From: Chromobotia macracanthus
Lineage: Eukaryota > Chordata > Actinopteri > Cypriniformes > Botiidae
Length of the DNA: 64,000 nucleotides
Assembly (NCBI GenBank): GCA_036877525.1
Contig: JAZGTH010000059.1
Location: 6,200,001 to 6,264,000, forward strand
Reading direction: 5' to 3'
Position 1 is the first letter of the stretch. Every line of letters starts with the position of its first letter. The position numbers and the translations under genes were made by a program. Shown here piece after piece: positions 39,801 to 50,203 of the stretch. The notes beneath the pieces were generated by a model. The model did not search any database, was not told where the DNA came from, and worked only from the letters and a program-made list of their open reading frames with translations.

Positions 39801-42800
39801 AGACACTCCATTACTTCCAATGAATGTATTGATTTAGGTATTTCTGTCATTCTTGTCCTCTACCTCCACAGATATAAAACCATAACTGCAATTTTGCTTC
39901 AGGTCTTTGAACTGAGACTCAACACTGGAGTTACTCATTTCAAAACACTAAGGTGTAGGAAAACCAAACGTTTTTTTCAAATACAGTAGAACACAGCAGC
40001 TAACAATCTTGACAATTATCTCTGAGCGGCAATCCTGTTAAAACTCTCTAAGCCAAATAAGATTAAAAGATCATCCCATGAATCACAATACTGCTACCCA
40101 AACATGCCGACTCAGAGCTCATTAACCTGCATGTTCTGTAAAATCAGATAAAAACAACACTCGGTTAACTTCCACGACTAGTCTTCCCAGCTAACAATTT
40201 CAGATTTTGAGAACGATCCCCTAACATTTCTATTATATAACAAAAAACGTAAAGAAATTATGTTTCGAATGTTCTATAAAAGTTCAAACCATCCAGTTTT
40301 TTAGACGATGTATTAACGTATTAACATTATTGCTTATAAGTTATATGAATGTTATTCAAACGTTTTAATTCTGTAGCGTTTTTAAAATGTTCCACTAACA
40401 ACTTACATATTAAAAATATGATATATAGCCTTAAAAAAAGTTGTACTACTGTTACTGCGAAAACTTTTTTGATAACTTTTCAGAGAACTTTAAGAGAATG
40501 TTACTCAATGTTCCGAGAACGTTCCCTGTTAGCTGGGCTTTCTCCAAAAGGCTCATGCTGCCCCAACAAATTCCAGTTTGTTGGATCAGCTGGAAGATGT
40601 TCAGTGTTTGTCTGGTCTTGGAATGTTTGAGCAGTCTGGCAGAAGCTGCTTTACATGTTGTTTTCAACATGAAATGTTGGAAACAACTCATACCAAGATA
40701 CACCAACAATTAACACATTAACCTATCCAACAAAACACATCAACTGCTGAACTAGCCTGTAAACTACAAAAATGACACTAAAATAATAAAATCTTTATAA
40801 AATTCTTACAGTGATAAAAACTACACAGTGATTTACATCCTAACTCTACAGGACCCAGTTTCAGCAGAACTGAATCAGCTTACATATTAAACAAAGACCC
40901 GAGTCCAGCTTTAAAGCTTGCAGCAAATTCACATCCACCGCAGGGTCTAGCAACATGTAGAACTGACCACAATGAGATTCCCATGCGACTGAGGAAAAGG
41001 TCAATTTTTCTTTGAAGGCAATTCTGGGAGATCAAAGAGATTGTCTCAGAGTGGGAAGTCTCAGCTACGCTTTTCTGCCTCTTGTTTTCCTCTTTTTCCT
41101 CTGTTTTGCTTTTCTTATTCATTCCCCTTCTCTCCAAACTCCTTTGGCACAGCTTGTGTAACTGCAATGACCTTGGAAAATCTGATGTTCTTGCAGTGTT
41201 GCATTAAAGGCGCAGGTAAGTCTCATGTTGTTCCTAAATCTATGATGTTAGTTTGTATTTTAGTGCGGATGGTAAAAGGATGCAATGGAAGTGAATGGTG
41301 ACTGACTTCACCATTTCGTCTTTTGTGAAAATAAGTCATACGGATTTAAAACATTAGGATGAGTGAATGATAACAGAATTTTTTATTTTTGGCTGAACTA
41401 TCTACACAATGCATGAGAGGCTAAGCTGCATGAGAATTAAAACAGAAGGGAATTTATGCATTTTATTTAATATTAACAATAACAACTACTTTAGACCTAT
41501 AATTACACAAAGATATAGCTATAATTCTAGGAAACGTGATGAGCTTTAGTGTAAAAACATTCTTCTGATCACATTCAGTATTATTAGAGACACAGCTGAA
41601 CATATTCAGGATTCACTCCCTTTGTTGATGCCGTTTCAAGAGGCCATTTACTGGGAACCCGGAGTCTGAGGATGGCAGGAGTTTCCGTGGCAACACATAT
41701 AAAGATGCAATTGCCTTGCAAAGGTAAATCTATAGCAATTACCTGTCTCTGTTTCCTGGAAACCAATATCTGCTGTGCACTCTTGCTCTAATTGACATGA
41801 CATAACAAGGTTAGGTTTTTTAAAAGACATCCAAATAAAGGTAAAGACAATAAATCACGACATACAAATTCAGGGACCTGATCTGGATCGTAAGGGGCAC
41901 TGCTGTTTGTTTTGTAGGACTCCTCTACGATTGCACAATGTACTTTGCAGCACATTTACGATTGTGCAATCGTGCAAAAGATTGGTTCAGACCATCGAAC
42001 CATCCACTTTAGCTAAAATGAGCATTCAAAAAGAAATTGTGATTGTTTTTTAAAAATCTGAGTGTTTAAAACATTTTATAACAATTAACGTGAAGCACAA
42101 TTAATTTTTTTTTTTTAAAACAGCCCTTTCCAAAATCAGGTCTAGAATATCAGATTACAAATCTCCCTTTGTATTAATTCTACAATCTAAACCCAATTGC
42201 TTTGCTCACACAGTAACTAACCCTGATAAAACCTAATATTACAGAGCAAGAGGAATCACATTTAAGAGGGGACGTCTGTCAGCTCGTAATTGCAAATCAC
42301 ATTATCACAACACATTAGCAGCCACCAAGCTGTAAATTGGAGGTGACACGGGCCACCTTTAAATCTGCACTTTATCCCTCCAGGAATTTCTTAATTAAAA
42401 TGCTAATCTGTCAGCTTTGACAAGCAGCTCATTTATCACTTATCTTACAAGAAAACCTGAAAACTCAACACCACAGAGTGTAACATACCTATTAAAGGCA
42501 TAAAATGAATGAAATGAATGTTACTCTGTGATTGACCCTACAAGAGTAGTACAAGACTCTCACATCATTACAAGAATGTTTAAAGATACATATGGGATAA
42601 TCTACAGTCTTTATTGCCAAATGTACCCATTTAACAACCTGCTGACTATATATTATCCTACACATTTTTATTTTATTAGCTTACTCAGAGTCTATGTGTA
42701 AACAGAACAAGAGCACAGCTATGGACGCTACACAGTATAAGCTATTTAAAGCTATATAAAAACATTTGACTACTGAATGCCATGATTGACCAGTCAGAAT

Positions 42801-45800
42801 CAAGTTTGTTGAATAACTTGGTCATCAGATAACTGGTTCAAACCTTTTCAAAATAAATCTATATTATATTATATATTAAATAAATATATATATTATACCA
42901 AAGCATTCAACAACTGGTCCTACTGTCCTACTCCAGCTGTTTAACTGTAACACGTGTTGTCCTCTTTGACCTGCAAACGTGCCAGACAGCTGCTATAATC
43001 CATTTTTTAACACAGCATGCTCAGTCCCTTTATTTGGTTTAATGTAAGTACTAAAAAATCCAATGCAAAATAAATGAGGCACTCCTGAATTAAATGGCAA
43101 TCGCATAAAACAGACTAGCAATATCAACATGGCACGAGCACAGTTCCTGATGTTTCCTGCTCTTCAGTCTTCTAGAAGCAATTGCTTTCTCCATTTCACT
43201 GCAACATTGACGTTTGGACACACTATTGGAAAGCAATTACTGAGAGATCAGCACAACGGCATGTTCTCCTGGCAACCCCAGGGACGGTTGTTTATCTAAG
43301 AGAGGAGCAGAGCTGTATTATCTTAAGTTGAATGAAGCCAGTCAAGCTGGAGTCTTCTCTACATGGCTCAACATGGAAAAACAGGCCAATTACAATTGTT
43401 TACACCAGCTAAGAGGACACGGCAATAAAGCATTCAGACAGGGTATTTATTCTGGCTTTCTATGAAAGCATCAAAGACACATGTTTTAGTGTTTACCACT
43501 GTGGTCTTTAAAAGGACCTAAATGTACTGTTGATTCCACAAATGCATCTAAAATATGCCGAGCTCTAAAAATGAATGTTTGCAATTGTGGTTACATTAAT
43601 CTTTAGAAAGTCACAGCTGTATTTCTTAACATCAAAAATAAACATTGTTTCCAAGGGGCGTTCACACATACAACAACTTTCAATGACAGAAGTCATTAAT
43701 TTTCAGTGAAAGCTGGCGTATAACATCGACCCAATGTTGTCAGGAAGGATATAAATTTTACTAAACATATTAATATCTTCCCATAGGTTTACCAAATTGT
43801 TGATGTAGTTAAATTTATTGCTTAACTAATGTTTGTTTAAGGTTAAACTTAAGGTTAAACATCTTATTAGTAGTGCTTGCTAAAGCACAAATACCTTTCA
43901 TGAAAATCTTTGGAAATTCATCATTACACAACGACGTATCGACAAACAAGTTTCCCAAAACATACTGAAAAATGACTGTCTAAAAGTGTCCCTTTCTAAC
44001 ATCACACGTCTGGTCAGTACGTTTCTTTGTCAGCCTGCATTTCCTGGCTGCTCTCCAAAGCCGGAATACCAATGTTCTTTAGCAAGAGCAGGACACTCAC
44101 CAGGAAAAGTCAGTGTCAACAGAAATCCTTTGCAATTACATGAGGAATTCCTGCCTTCCACTTCTGCACGCTGTGAGAGCTGTTGTTGAGATAAGATCCC
44201 CTAGAGCTAAGTGACAAAACTCTGTCTGAAACCTATTTCTGTAATGTGTGACTATGTGAAATGCTTCTCAATCTGTTTAACTGTTAAACCATTTCTGACA
44301 GCTCAGGATGTAATTATTAGTATGTGTAAACGCAAACATTTAAAGGTGATCCTTGTTTAAAACGCAGAGACAGCTATGAGTGAGCCATTCGTAGGTTGAC
44401 CCCGCTGAAAAATGTAAACAATGCGATCTCTGTCCGTTCCAACCAGCTTGACACGCCCACATCGGCTCAACCAATAGCGTGAGTTAGGAAAGGACTGTCG
44501 TTTGGCTGACCAATGGCAGACAGGGTGGAAGGGACCGTGTACTAATAAGTCACTGTTATGGTTAAGTTTGGTGACTAGTGGCACCGAAATGACACATTTC
44601 ATCTTTAGATGTAGTAATAAAATGCAAACATTATATATCACACTGGCACATCTTTATCAGTTACTGACATGAAACAGCAAGAGCACAAGAGTGAGGAGTC
44701 ATTTCTGCAGGTTAGGTGAATGACATTAGCTGGCCCCAGGGCACTTGACAACACACAAACGCACTGCTGTCTTGGGTTCTTGGATGAGCGCATAAAAATG
44801 AGTTGTCACTGCTGTTTACCACCTCGTCAGAGCCTCCCAGAGCAGATAGTAATTGGATTTACTGGGAATGCTTTGTCCTTATTAAAAGATCCCTGAAACA
44901 ACACCGCAATTATTTTTAATGGGCGTTATAGTCCTTGGTTAGAATAAGCAAAGACTTTTATGCTATATTATTATATGAATGTAACAAATTTTCAACAGGT
45001 GTAATATGACACAAAAACTGCAATAAAGATTTCATCCACTCACTTAAACTGAATCTTTGCAATACTGCACTCAGAAAACACAACTGTGTGCGTCTTTGCT
45101 CGCTTTGACCTCTTTGATCAATACGGATAAAGACTTTACAGCCCGTAAGGAAATTAGCAGGTGTTAACATGGGAGATAAGGAGAGAAAACATCCCCAATC
45201 CCAGATAATACAAAATGGAAACTAAGCAAGTCTAAGAGTGTGAATTTGTAACTTTCTTACACACTGACATGAAAAATCACACGTATGCTGGAATTGCAAA
45301 TTTTACTGATCAAAACAGAAACTTGGCAGGGAATCAAAGTTCTCGTGATGATAAATGGTTTTATAGTTATGGACCTGGTGATACTGGGTCCATGGTCCAT
45401 CAAGTGTGCTCCTGTTATATAATGATGACTGATTAACACCCATTAGATATTCTGGTTTTCAAAGTGGAGTATTATGACTGCAATTCTGCTTCCTGCAGTT
45501 TTCAAAAGACCTTTGTTTTTGTAACATATGTTCATACAGTTTGATTATTCAGCAACCTATAAAGGTTACTGAGTTAAGGACATGCTCTCAGTTGTAAGAA
45601 ACCCTTAAATCTAGAAAACCCTTACGTCACAACCCTTAAGTCACAACTAAGGGTTTTCTTAAAAGGTTTCTTGCAACAGAACCATGATGGGCTATTAAAG
45701 CTGCAATCCATAACTAAGTAAGATAAGGTAAGAAATCTGTTATTGAGCCAGTACATGACCGATGAGGGTTCTAAACGGTCCATCGTATTCACATCTGTAA

Positions 45801-47406
45801 GTTTATAATAATGATTTACAATATGCGCTGTCGTGTCTGGCTTCTCAGGAAATGCCAATTTGGCTTTATTTAACTTTAACATGTAATAAAAAGCACGTAC
45901 AGTAACCTGCAATTTTATGTTTCAAACAGAGATGGTGGTAGAGAGGAGACGCTTTAAACCAGAAACTTGCTTTGCCCATGTTAAAGCTTGGACAGATACA
46001 CTTCTTAACCCCCCCTAGAATTAACAATGTAAAATATATAATTTAATCTATATGAAACTATAAACGTTATCTGTATGAAGAGAAATTATTTTAGGTTTTG
46101 GCAGGATATCTTGACCCTGTTTTCTGTCTGGTTCTGTTTCCAGGAATGTTGCTCCTGCACAAGCTGTGTTTCATTCAGTGAGTTTTACTATTTCTGAGCT
46201 GGATATAAATTTTCCGGTGTGTACTGCATATCATGATGCATATACACTGTGGGAACAAGTCCGTTTACATGACAGGGCCAGGAATGGAATTTCCTGTCAG
46301 GTGGAAACTGTAGGGACATTATGTTACAGCTTCTCTACAGAGAAAACAGGTCACCCACTACATGCTACACAATCCTTATCACATAGTATTTCAAATTAAC
46401 TCTGCATTTCACTGTAGTACAGAATCTCTATCAAATGACCTTTCTAGGGTGGCATAAGATAGATTACTAGGATCTCCAACGGGGCTTTCTGGAATTAGGC
46501 TTTCCACACGATGCTTAACTCTGAGTTAAAGTCTTTTTTAACCCAGGGCTAAGGCCACTTTTAAGGCCATGATTTAGGAGTTTAGCACTGCTTTAACATT
46601 GCCGTATGAATCCCTGCTATACAGTATGAACTCTCAACGCTGAGTTTAACTTTTAACAGTAGAACATTACCAGTAACTCTAAATGTCAGTAAATTACCAG
46701 AATAAGGTCTGAAAAGCTTATATGCACGCCAGCTTCCACCCGCAAGTGCTTCAGACCTGTTGCACCAAACAAGAAACAGTGTTTTAAAGCACCATTCATC
46801 AACACAAAAGAAGTCAGTTGTTGAGACAAGTGTTGTGATACTAGAGGCCAGTGTTATTACATCTGCAAAACACTTAATACATAAAGCCTGTATGAGGTAT
46901 TGGAAGTGGTCATGTTTTATATAATATAATATAATATAATTTAATATATTTATATATATATATATATATAATATAACATATATATAACATGCCCACTTCC
47001 AACAGCTCATGCAGAATGCATTCATGCACCGACCGCGCATCACTTCCACACATGCGACTCTCACTCCGGCGTTATGAAAATGAAATAATCATTTCGCGGA
47101 AGTGCAGGAGAAAGCCCAGGTGACCTCGATCTCAATTCAACACGAAGTCTTCATGCACTAACCCTACACTGTCCTCTACACACCGCGCATCCTCTTCATA
47201 TGCAACGCAACGGCGACAGAAGACGCATCGGCGTCGCGTCGAAGTCATCCGTGCGCCTCTTCTATACCCGGCGGCGATGATAATATAAAGAGTGTGAAGT
47301 TCATTAAAAGGTGCGTTAATTGCACAGGGATTGTGCGAAGTTTTGATGCACACTGACCTGAGATGCCTCCGCCGATCACGATCACGTCGTGTGTGCTCGC
47401 AGTCAT
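24712..47406 (-). CDS. mao: Monoamine oxidase, whole gene (15 coding exons, 522 aa)
   Basis: Flavin-dependent amine oxidase that oxidatively deaminates serotonin, dopamine, noradrenaline and trace amines; by family knowledge it is anchored in the mitochondrial outer membrane. I spliced 15 exons by hand; every junction is GT/AG, the reading frame stays open, and the exon lengths (49, 95, 138, 105, 92, 142, 150, 160, 97, 54, 58, 98, 112, 63, 156 coding nt) match my recollection of the mammalian MAOA/MAOB exon structure. Visible residues: GGGISG FAD motif at 12-17, Glu35, Tyr61, Phe200, Gln207, Lys297, Leu327, Cys398 (covalent FAD), Tyr399 and Tyr436 (aromatic cage), and a C-terminal membrane helix at about 489-514. 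Phe200 resembles MAO-A (Phe208) while Leu327 is neither the Ile of MAO-A nor the Tyr of MAO-B, as reported for zebrafish Mao. Introns range from 83 bp to 10.6 kb. Only one mao copy is present in the window. Confidence 0.98.
24978..25040 (-). CDS. mao: mao exon 14 (residues 451-471)
   Basis: 63-nt exon, 21 codons, including the conserved IWQSEPES segment that leads toward the membrane-binding C terminus. Acceptor TTCCAG, donor GTACAA. Confidence 0.96.
25315..25426 (-). CDS. mao: mao exon 13 (residues 413-450)
   Basis: 112 nt encoding LYFAGTETATEWSGYMEGA, the C-terminal FAD-binding signature of flavin amine oxidases, with Tyr436 as the second aromatic-cage residue. The AGERAARE helix follows. 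Acceptor CTCCAG, donor GTGGGT. Confidence 0.98.
25539..25636 (-). CDS. mao: mao exon 12 (residues 381-413, covalent FAD cysteine)
   Basis: 98 nt encoding HYEEKNWCEDEYSGGCY. Cys398 in the SGGCY motif is the covalent thioether attachment site for FAD (Cys397 in MAO-B, Cys406 in MAO-A), and Tyr399 is the first aromatic-cage tyrosine. Acceptor CTTTAG, donor GTTAGT. Confidence 0.98.
25928..25985 (-). CDS. mao: mao exon 11 (residues 361-380)
   Basis: 58-nt exon encoding KRRICEIYSRVLGSEEALH, an amphipathic helix of the FAD domain. Acceptor ATTTCAG, donor GTGAGT. Confidence 0.95.
26086..26139 (-). CDS. mao: mao exon 10 (residues 343-361)
   Basis: Small 54-nt exon encoding GFILARKSRRLAGLTKEE; both flanking codons are split. 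Acceptor GACAG, donor GTAGAT. Too short for an ORF search, recognised by its conserved sequence and by frame continuity. Confidence 0.95.
26223..26319 (-). CDS. mao: mao exon 9 (residues 311-343)
   Basis: 97 nt. Contains an acidic run EEEE at 319-322 and Leu327, the position that is Ile335 in MAO-A and Tyr326 in MAO-B and gates entrance to the inner cavity. Acceptor TTAAAG, donor GTAAAT. Flanked on both sides by 83-bp introns. Confidence 0.97.
26403..26562 (-). CDS. mao: mao exon 8 (residues 258-311)
   Basis: 160 nt encoding AIPPGL (FAD-binding segment) and RVPMGSVIKC with Lys297, the lysine that hydrogen-bonds a water at flavin N5 in known MAO structures (Lys296 in MAO-B, Lys305 in MAO-A). 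Ends in phase 1 with donor GTCTGT. Followed by an 83-bp intron. Confidence 0.97.
26704..26797 (-). mobile_element. MITE-like fragment in mao intron 7
   Basis: Short internally deleted copy: reaches GTTCTGAGAATGCTCTCTGTT and a diverged GGCTGG end. Lies about 140 bp from the acceptor side of exon 8. Confidence 0.5.
27165..27206 (+). repeat. 21-bp tandem duplication in mao intron 7
   Basis: CATTTAGCATCGGAGTTCAA-C followed by the same unit with one G to A change. Small recent slippage event in the intron. Confidence 0.85.
27455..27604 (-). CDS. mao: mao exon 7 (residues 208-257)
   Basis: Phase 0 exon of 50 codons with the ERKFSGGSSQISE segment, then the strand pair around the GDRV and DQTGD turns. 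Acceptor TACGTCAG, donor GTCAGA. Intron 6 before it (about 2 kb) holds a SINE and a MITE-like copy. Confidence 0.97.
28425..28568 (-). mobile_element. tRNA-derived SINE with intact A and B boxes (mao intron 6)
   Basis: On the minus strand a tRNA-like head has A box TAGCTCAGCTGG and B box GGTTCGATTCC, both full matches to the RNA polymerase III consensus. It is followed by a tail with GAATGCACTGTAAATTGC and CAAATGCATAAA typical of fish SINEs. It is not a tRNA gene: the arms do not fold as a full cloverleaf and a SINE tail is attached. Confidence 0.75.
29001..29020. repeat. CT microsatellite (mao intron 6)
   Basis: (TC)10 followed by a T run; a CA microsatellite follows at 29092-29111. Confidence 0.9.
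29092..29111. repeat. CA microsatellite (mao intron 6)
   Basis: (AC)10, about 70 bp from the CT tract. Confidence 0.9.
29317..29336. repeat. GGAT microsatellite (mao intron 6)
   Basis: About five GGAT units next to the MITE-like copy. Confidence 0.85.
29330..29541 (-). mobile_element. MITE-like element in mao intron 6 (reverse)
   Basis: Family member ending GAGAACGTTTCCTGTTCGCTGG, with the typical TACTTAAGAATAACG interior. It sits about 50 bp from the donor of exon 6 and directly next to a GGAT microsatellite. Confidence 0.65.
29590..29731 (-). CDS. mao: mao exon 6 (residues 160-207)
   Basis: 142 nt encoding the highly conserved helix LFVNVNVTSEPHEVSALWFL and the strand with Phe200 and Gln207. 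Phe200 aligns with the isoform-determining Phe208 of MAO-A (Ile199 in MAO-B). Acceptor TCACAG, donor GTAAGA. Confidence 0.97.
29815..29906 (-). CDS. mao: mao exon 5 (residues 130-160)
   Basis: 92 nt; encodes PWRAPHAEDWD and ends inside codon 160 (AG|G, Arg) after CWT. Donor GTACTG. The intron behind it is only 83 bp, a typical teleost minimum-size intron. Confidence 0.97.
30195..30299 (-). CDS. mao: mao exon 4 (residues 95-129)
   Basis: Phase 0 exon of 35 codons encoding the GKSYPFKGPFPPMWNP segment, which belongs to the substrate-domain loop region of the family, and the following helix. Acceptor TTCCAAG, donor GTACAT. Intron 3, on its 5' side, is 5.5 kb. Confidence 0.97.
32597..32775 (+). 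repeat. Probable dispersed repeat (mao intron 3)
   Basis: Contains GCGGTCTGACGCGTTAAC, GACCAATGATGTAACTTTGG and ACACACTGCACTTTTAA, a block order I associate with an interspersed cyprinid repeat. No second copy in the window, so this rests on recognition only. Confidence 0.3.
34623..34671 (+). repeat. Short tandem repeat GAAGAAATGAA
   Basis: Purine-only run of GAAGAAATGAA-type units in mao intron 3. Confidence 0.7.
34913..34950. repeat. 11-bp inverted repeat
   Basis: TTACAGTAAAA ... TTTTACTGTAA with a 16-bp spacer; this word pair is common in small fish transposons. In mao intron 3. Confidence 0.7.
35831..35968 (-). CDS. mao: mao exon 3 (residues 49-94)
   Basis: In phase 0 at both ends (46 codons). 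It encodes the WVDLGGAYIGPTQNR segment containing Tyr61, equivalent to Tyr60 of MAO-B in the substrate entrance region. Acceptor CTTTCAG, donor GTAAAC. Confidence 0.97.
36064..36421 (+). mobile_element. MITE-like element in mao intron 2 (forward)
   Basis: About 358 bp, the longest copy seen. Left end CCGCTAAC then CAGAACGTTAGCTAACGTTC; right end AAAATTGTTAGCTGGG. It makes up half of the 715-bp intron 2. Confidence 0.75.
36684..36778 (-). CDS. mao: mao exon 2 (residues 17-48)
   Basis: Completes the dinucleotide-binding motif GGGISGL and continues through the second strand to Glu35, the residue that holds the FAD ribose, then the RVGGRT motif (39-44) typical of flavin amine oxidases. Acceptor GGACAG, donor GTAAGA. 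Separated from exon 1 by a 10.6-kb intron. Confidence 0.97.
37842..38087 (+). mobile_element. MITE-like element in mao intron 1 (forward)
   Basis: 246 bp, starts CCCAGGCTAACAGGGAATG and ends AAAATTGTTAACTGGG; same internal motif order as copies a and b. Confidence 0.75.
39288..39356 (+). mobile_element. Retroposon 3' tail remnant
   Basis: CTGTAAAGCAGCTTTGAGAC, then GTATGTATTGTAAAAAGTGC and TATGAAAAATGTGAATTAAA, resembling the tail shared by many fish SINE/LINE copies. Only the tail is visible. Confidence 0.4.
40186..40537 (-). mobile_element. MITE-like element in mao intron 1 (reverse, best terminal repeats)
   Basis: 352 bp with near-perfect terminal inverted repeats: CCCAGCTAACA at the left and TGTTAGCTGGG at the right. 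CTT borders both ends, a possible 3-bp target duplication that the other copies do not confirm. Best reference copy for the family in this window. Confidence 0.8.
45613..45659. repeat. Perfect 12-bp inverted repeat (hairpin)
   Basis: AGAAAACCCTTA and its exact complement TAAGGGTTTTCT separated by 23 bp that contain another CCCTTAAG. In mao intron 1. Confidence 0.8.
45698..45941 (+). repeat. Dispersed repeat, copy 2 (mao intron 1)
   Basis: Partner of 8993-9263, same orientation, with shared start TAAAGCTGCAATCC and shared end TTTTATGTTTCAAACAGAG. No coding capacity. Confidence 0.65.
46919..46987. repeat. TAATA/TA microsatellite, mao intron 1
   Basis: (ATAAT)n passing into (TA)n, close to mao exon 1. 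Confidence 0.85.
47358..47406 (-). CDS. mao: mao exon 1 (residues 1-16)
   Basis: Starts at ATG 47406-47404 in a good Kozak setting (A at -3, sequence CACCATGA). It encodes the N-terminal beta strand VIVIGGG of the Rossmann fold that binds the FAD ADP moiety. It ends in phase 1 before donor GTCAGT. No other in-frame ATG that would be preferred was seen. Confidence 0.96.
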
Positions 47407-47530
47407 GGTGCTCCTCTATCTGGCGCTCCGAGCAGAAGAGCCGCGCCGCATCTGCGTTAAGAGCGGCGGCTGACGGGCCGCCTGAGCCCCGCCCCCGTGT
47501 CTCATCACCGGAGCGACAGATCTGAAGAGC
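47407..47530 (-). promoter_or_regulatory. mao 5' UTR and GC-rich core promoter
   Basis: CpG-rich block immediately upstream of the mao ATG, sharply different from the AT-rich surroundings. It contains a perfect Sp1/KLF GC box (GGGGGCGGGGC on the minus strand, 47486-47496) about 80 nt before the ATG. No TATA box was seen. Mammalian MAOA and MAOB promoters are likewise TATA-poor and Sp1-driven. The exact transcription start cannot be placed from sequence. Confidence 0.6.
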
Positions 47531-47803
47531 ACGGGGGTAAATACAACTACACGTCCCCATGCATTGATGTGAGGGGAAAAATTAAAGGCCAACAATCTGC
47601 ACAAATAATAAAACACCGTATCTAAACTAATATCACAATGTCCCGACACACGGGCATACTAAATAATCGTCGTAATCATTTCATTGGGGATGCATTGTAC
47701 GTTCAATGCAATACAATAACTAATAAAAGGTTTTCACAAATAAATGCCACTTAAATAATAATTTAAGATGTTTATATATCTATAGATATTGAACCTAAAC
47801 GCA

Positions 47804-47926
<123 letters not shown>

Positions 47927-48867
47927 GTCTTTCAGAAATGTTACTGTTTAGCACATTTTGTGAGCTTAACAACAGATTCATTTTAATTCTCTTACGCAGG
48001 ACATTTTCGGGATGTATGAAAGCAACTCCTTCATGCACTACATAGGTGCCCTAGTAAGAAAAAGTCATCTCATCAGCTCTGGATATGTTCCCTTGTTTGA
48101 TGAACTGACACCCAGACAGTGTCCGGATCAAAAGTAAAAATGTTAAGACTTTAAAGTGTGTTTTGCTGGCTTTCATTTAACCTGATTGTCACCTGCTTTA
48201 TTGTTTTAGCGGCCGCTGTATCTGATCGAGTTTGCTGCCATCTAGCGGCCGGAGTTGCGAGGTGCTGAATATTTACCACCCCTTGAGGCATATTACAATT
48301 ACATATGATATATTTCCCACATCATGTGCGTATATCAGTTGTTATTAAGTAAATACTCTCATTTAAATGCTAACAATAAGGGGGCAATTACACACAAAGG
48401 GGGCAGTTACACAGCTACACACAAAGGCCCTACATATTTAAAAGGAAAATCATATCAATTCATCATTGCAATGAGAATATGACCCACAAACAAAGCAACA
48501 TCAAACTATGTCCCTCAAGGCTGTTAAGTCATACATTTTCAGCAGCTCCCAAACTCCAAAAACTAAAAGCATCCGATTTGCACCCATGAATTATATTAAA
48601 CATACTGCAGAGAGGAAGACAACAGAAGATATAACTTCTGTTCAGAGACTTTACATGTTAAACTGTTAACAGCTTAATATTATTAGTGCTTTTAAAATAC
48701 ATTTTCTGTTTGCATCATGAGTGCATAAATGTCGACAAAATGTAAAACAATGAAAACAGGCAGTAACTCATATTGGCCACAAGAGGGCGTCGTTATCACG
48801 TTAGTTGAAAGTGTACGTTACCATCCAGACTCAGAAACAGAAACAGCAATAAACACCAACATATATT

Positions 48868-48893
48868 AATAATAACAATAATAATAATAATAC
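48868..48893. repeat. AAT microsatellite
   Basis: Imperfect (AAT)n in the mao-ndp spacer. Confidence 0.8.
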
Positions 48894-50080
48894 ATGTAAT
48901 CATGAAAATTTCTATTACTTTTGATCATATCCTTCATTTAATGGAAAAATAGGATTCTGTTTGGATAGACACAAACAAGCATGTTTATGGTTGTGGTAGC
49001 CCTGCATGAGCACGTTTTTCACAGCTATTATAATCATGCATTTGAGATACAAATGTTTTGCTTAGGATTTCTCTTTCACATTGTGTATTTAAGTTGTGTG
49101 AGGGAAATGAGAGTGGAGACACTGGAATAAATAACCATTTCAATACCAGAAGTGAACGATTGCAGCAGTCTCATAAAATGTGTGGACGGTATACCACAAC
49201 CCTTGCTATTGATGTATAGGTCCCTTTGTTATCTTATAGCAGAGATCAGAAGGATATTGCAGTCGTGTGTGGATTTATCGATAGCACAATAGCGTTATGA
49301 ATTGTGTCAGGCAAACCTATATAGACAGCCTCTGTAATCTGACTGCGTATTTCATAGGCTGCATAGATTGTGATTTCTGTCATTTGTTCCTTCTGCATTA
49401 TTCCCTTCAGAAAAGGACTTACCTTTTTGTGTGCATTGGATGGTTAAATTCTTCACTTGAGCGTTGCAAAAAGGAAAACTCACATACATGAAGCAAAAAT
49501 GGGACTGTGTCAATTAATACGAACCTCATGTGATTTACTTCAGCCCGTTTTTGTTTAAATCACTTGGCACTTTTGCTTGAATTATCACTTGTTTGAAAGG
49601 GGATGAAGACACGTGCACAACACCTGGAATGTTCTGTAAGAATTAATGAAAGGTCTGGGAACAGTGTGATGTGACACTTTGGTGGGTGCCTCATTTATAC
49701 AGTCTATCGTATATATCAGTGTATATCACGTCTTAGGGCAGCCATAAAAATTACAGAGATCTCATCTGACGGCTATTATGCGGACTGTCTGTCATGCTGT
49801 CAAATTAGCCATTAGGTTAATTATAGCCCCTCTGAAAGTCACATTGTATCGGGGAGCCAAAATATGTGTAACGAGGCAGCTAGCACAAGGCAGGCAGGCA
49901 GTCTTTAGAAACAAAAGGGCACTGTCTATTAGATTCAAGTGTGTGTAGTTTTGTAGTGGAGTTCAGACATGTCCAGCAAACAAATTGTCATAATTTCACA
50001 GTGCTAAAGTTTCAGCAAAGCAGAATAAAGGAATTTGTGGAGAGTGAATTTATTACCATGAAGAATTTGGGGAAACAATT

Positions 50081-50090
50081 TATATTTATA

Positions 50091-50183
<93 letters not shown>

Positions 50184-50203
50184 TTATATATATATATATA
50201 TAT
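50081..50203. repeat. Long TA microsatellite
   Basis: About 120 bp of almost pure (TA)n with TTTATA interruptions near both ends, about 450 bp downstream of the predicted ndp 3' end. Self-complementary and able to extrude a cruciform. Confidence 0.95.

Larger units (their letters stand above)
36779..47357 (-). other. mao intron 1 (10.6 kb)
   Basis: Largest intron, between the first 16 codons and the rest of the protein. It holds two MITE-like copies (37842-38087, 40186-40537), a dispersed repeat shared with 9 kb (45698-45941), a 12-bp-arm hairpin (45613-45659), a retroposon tail remnant near 39291 and a TA tract at 46919-46987. The open frames inside are short and show no conserved protein. 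Confidence 0.8.
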
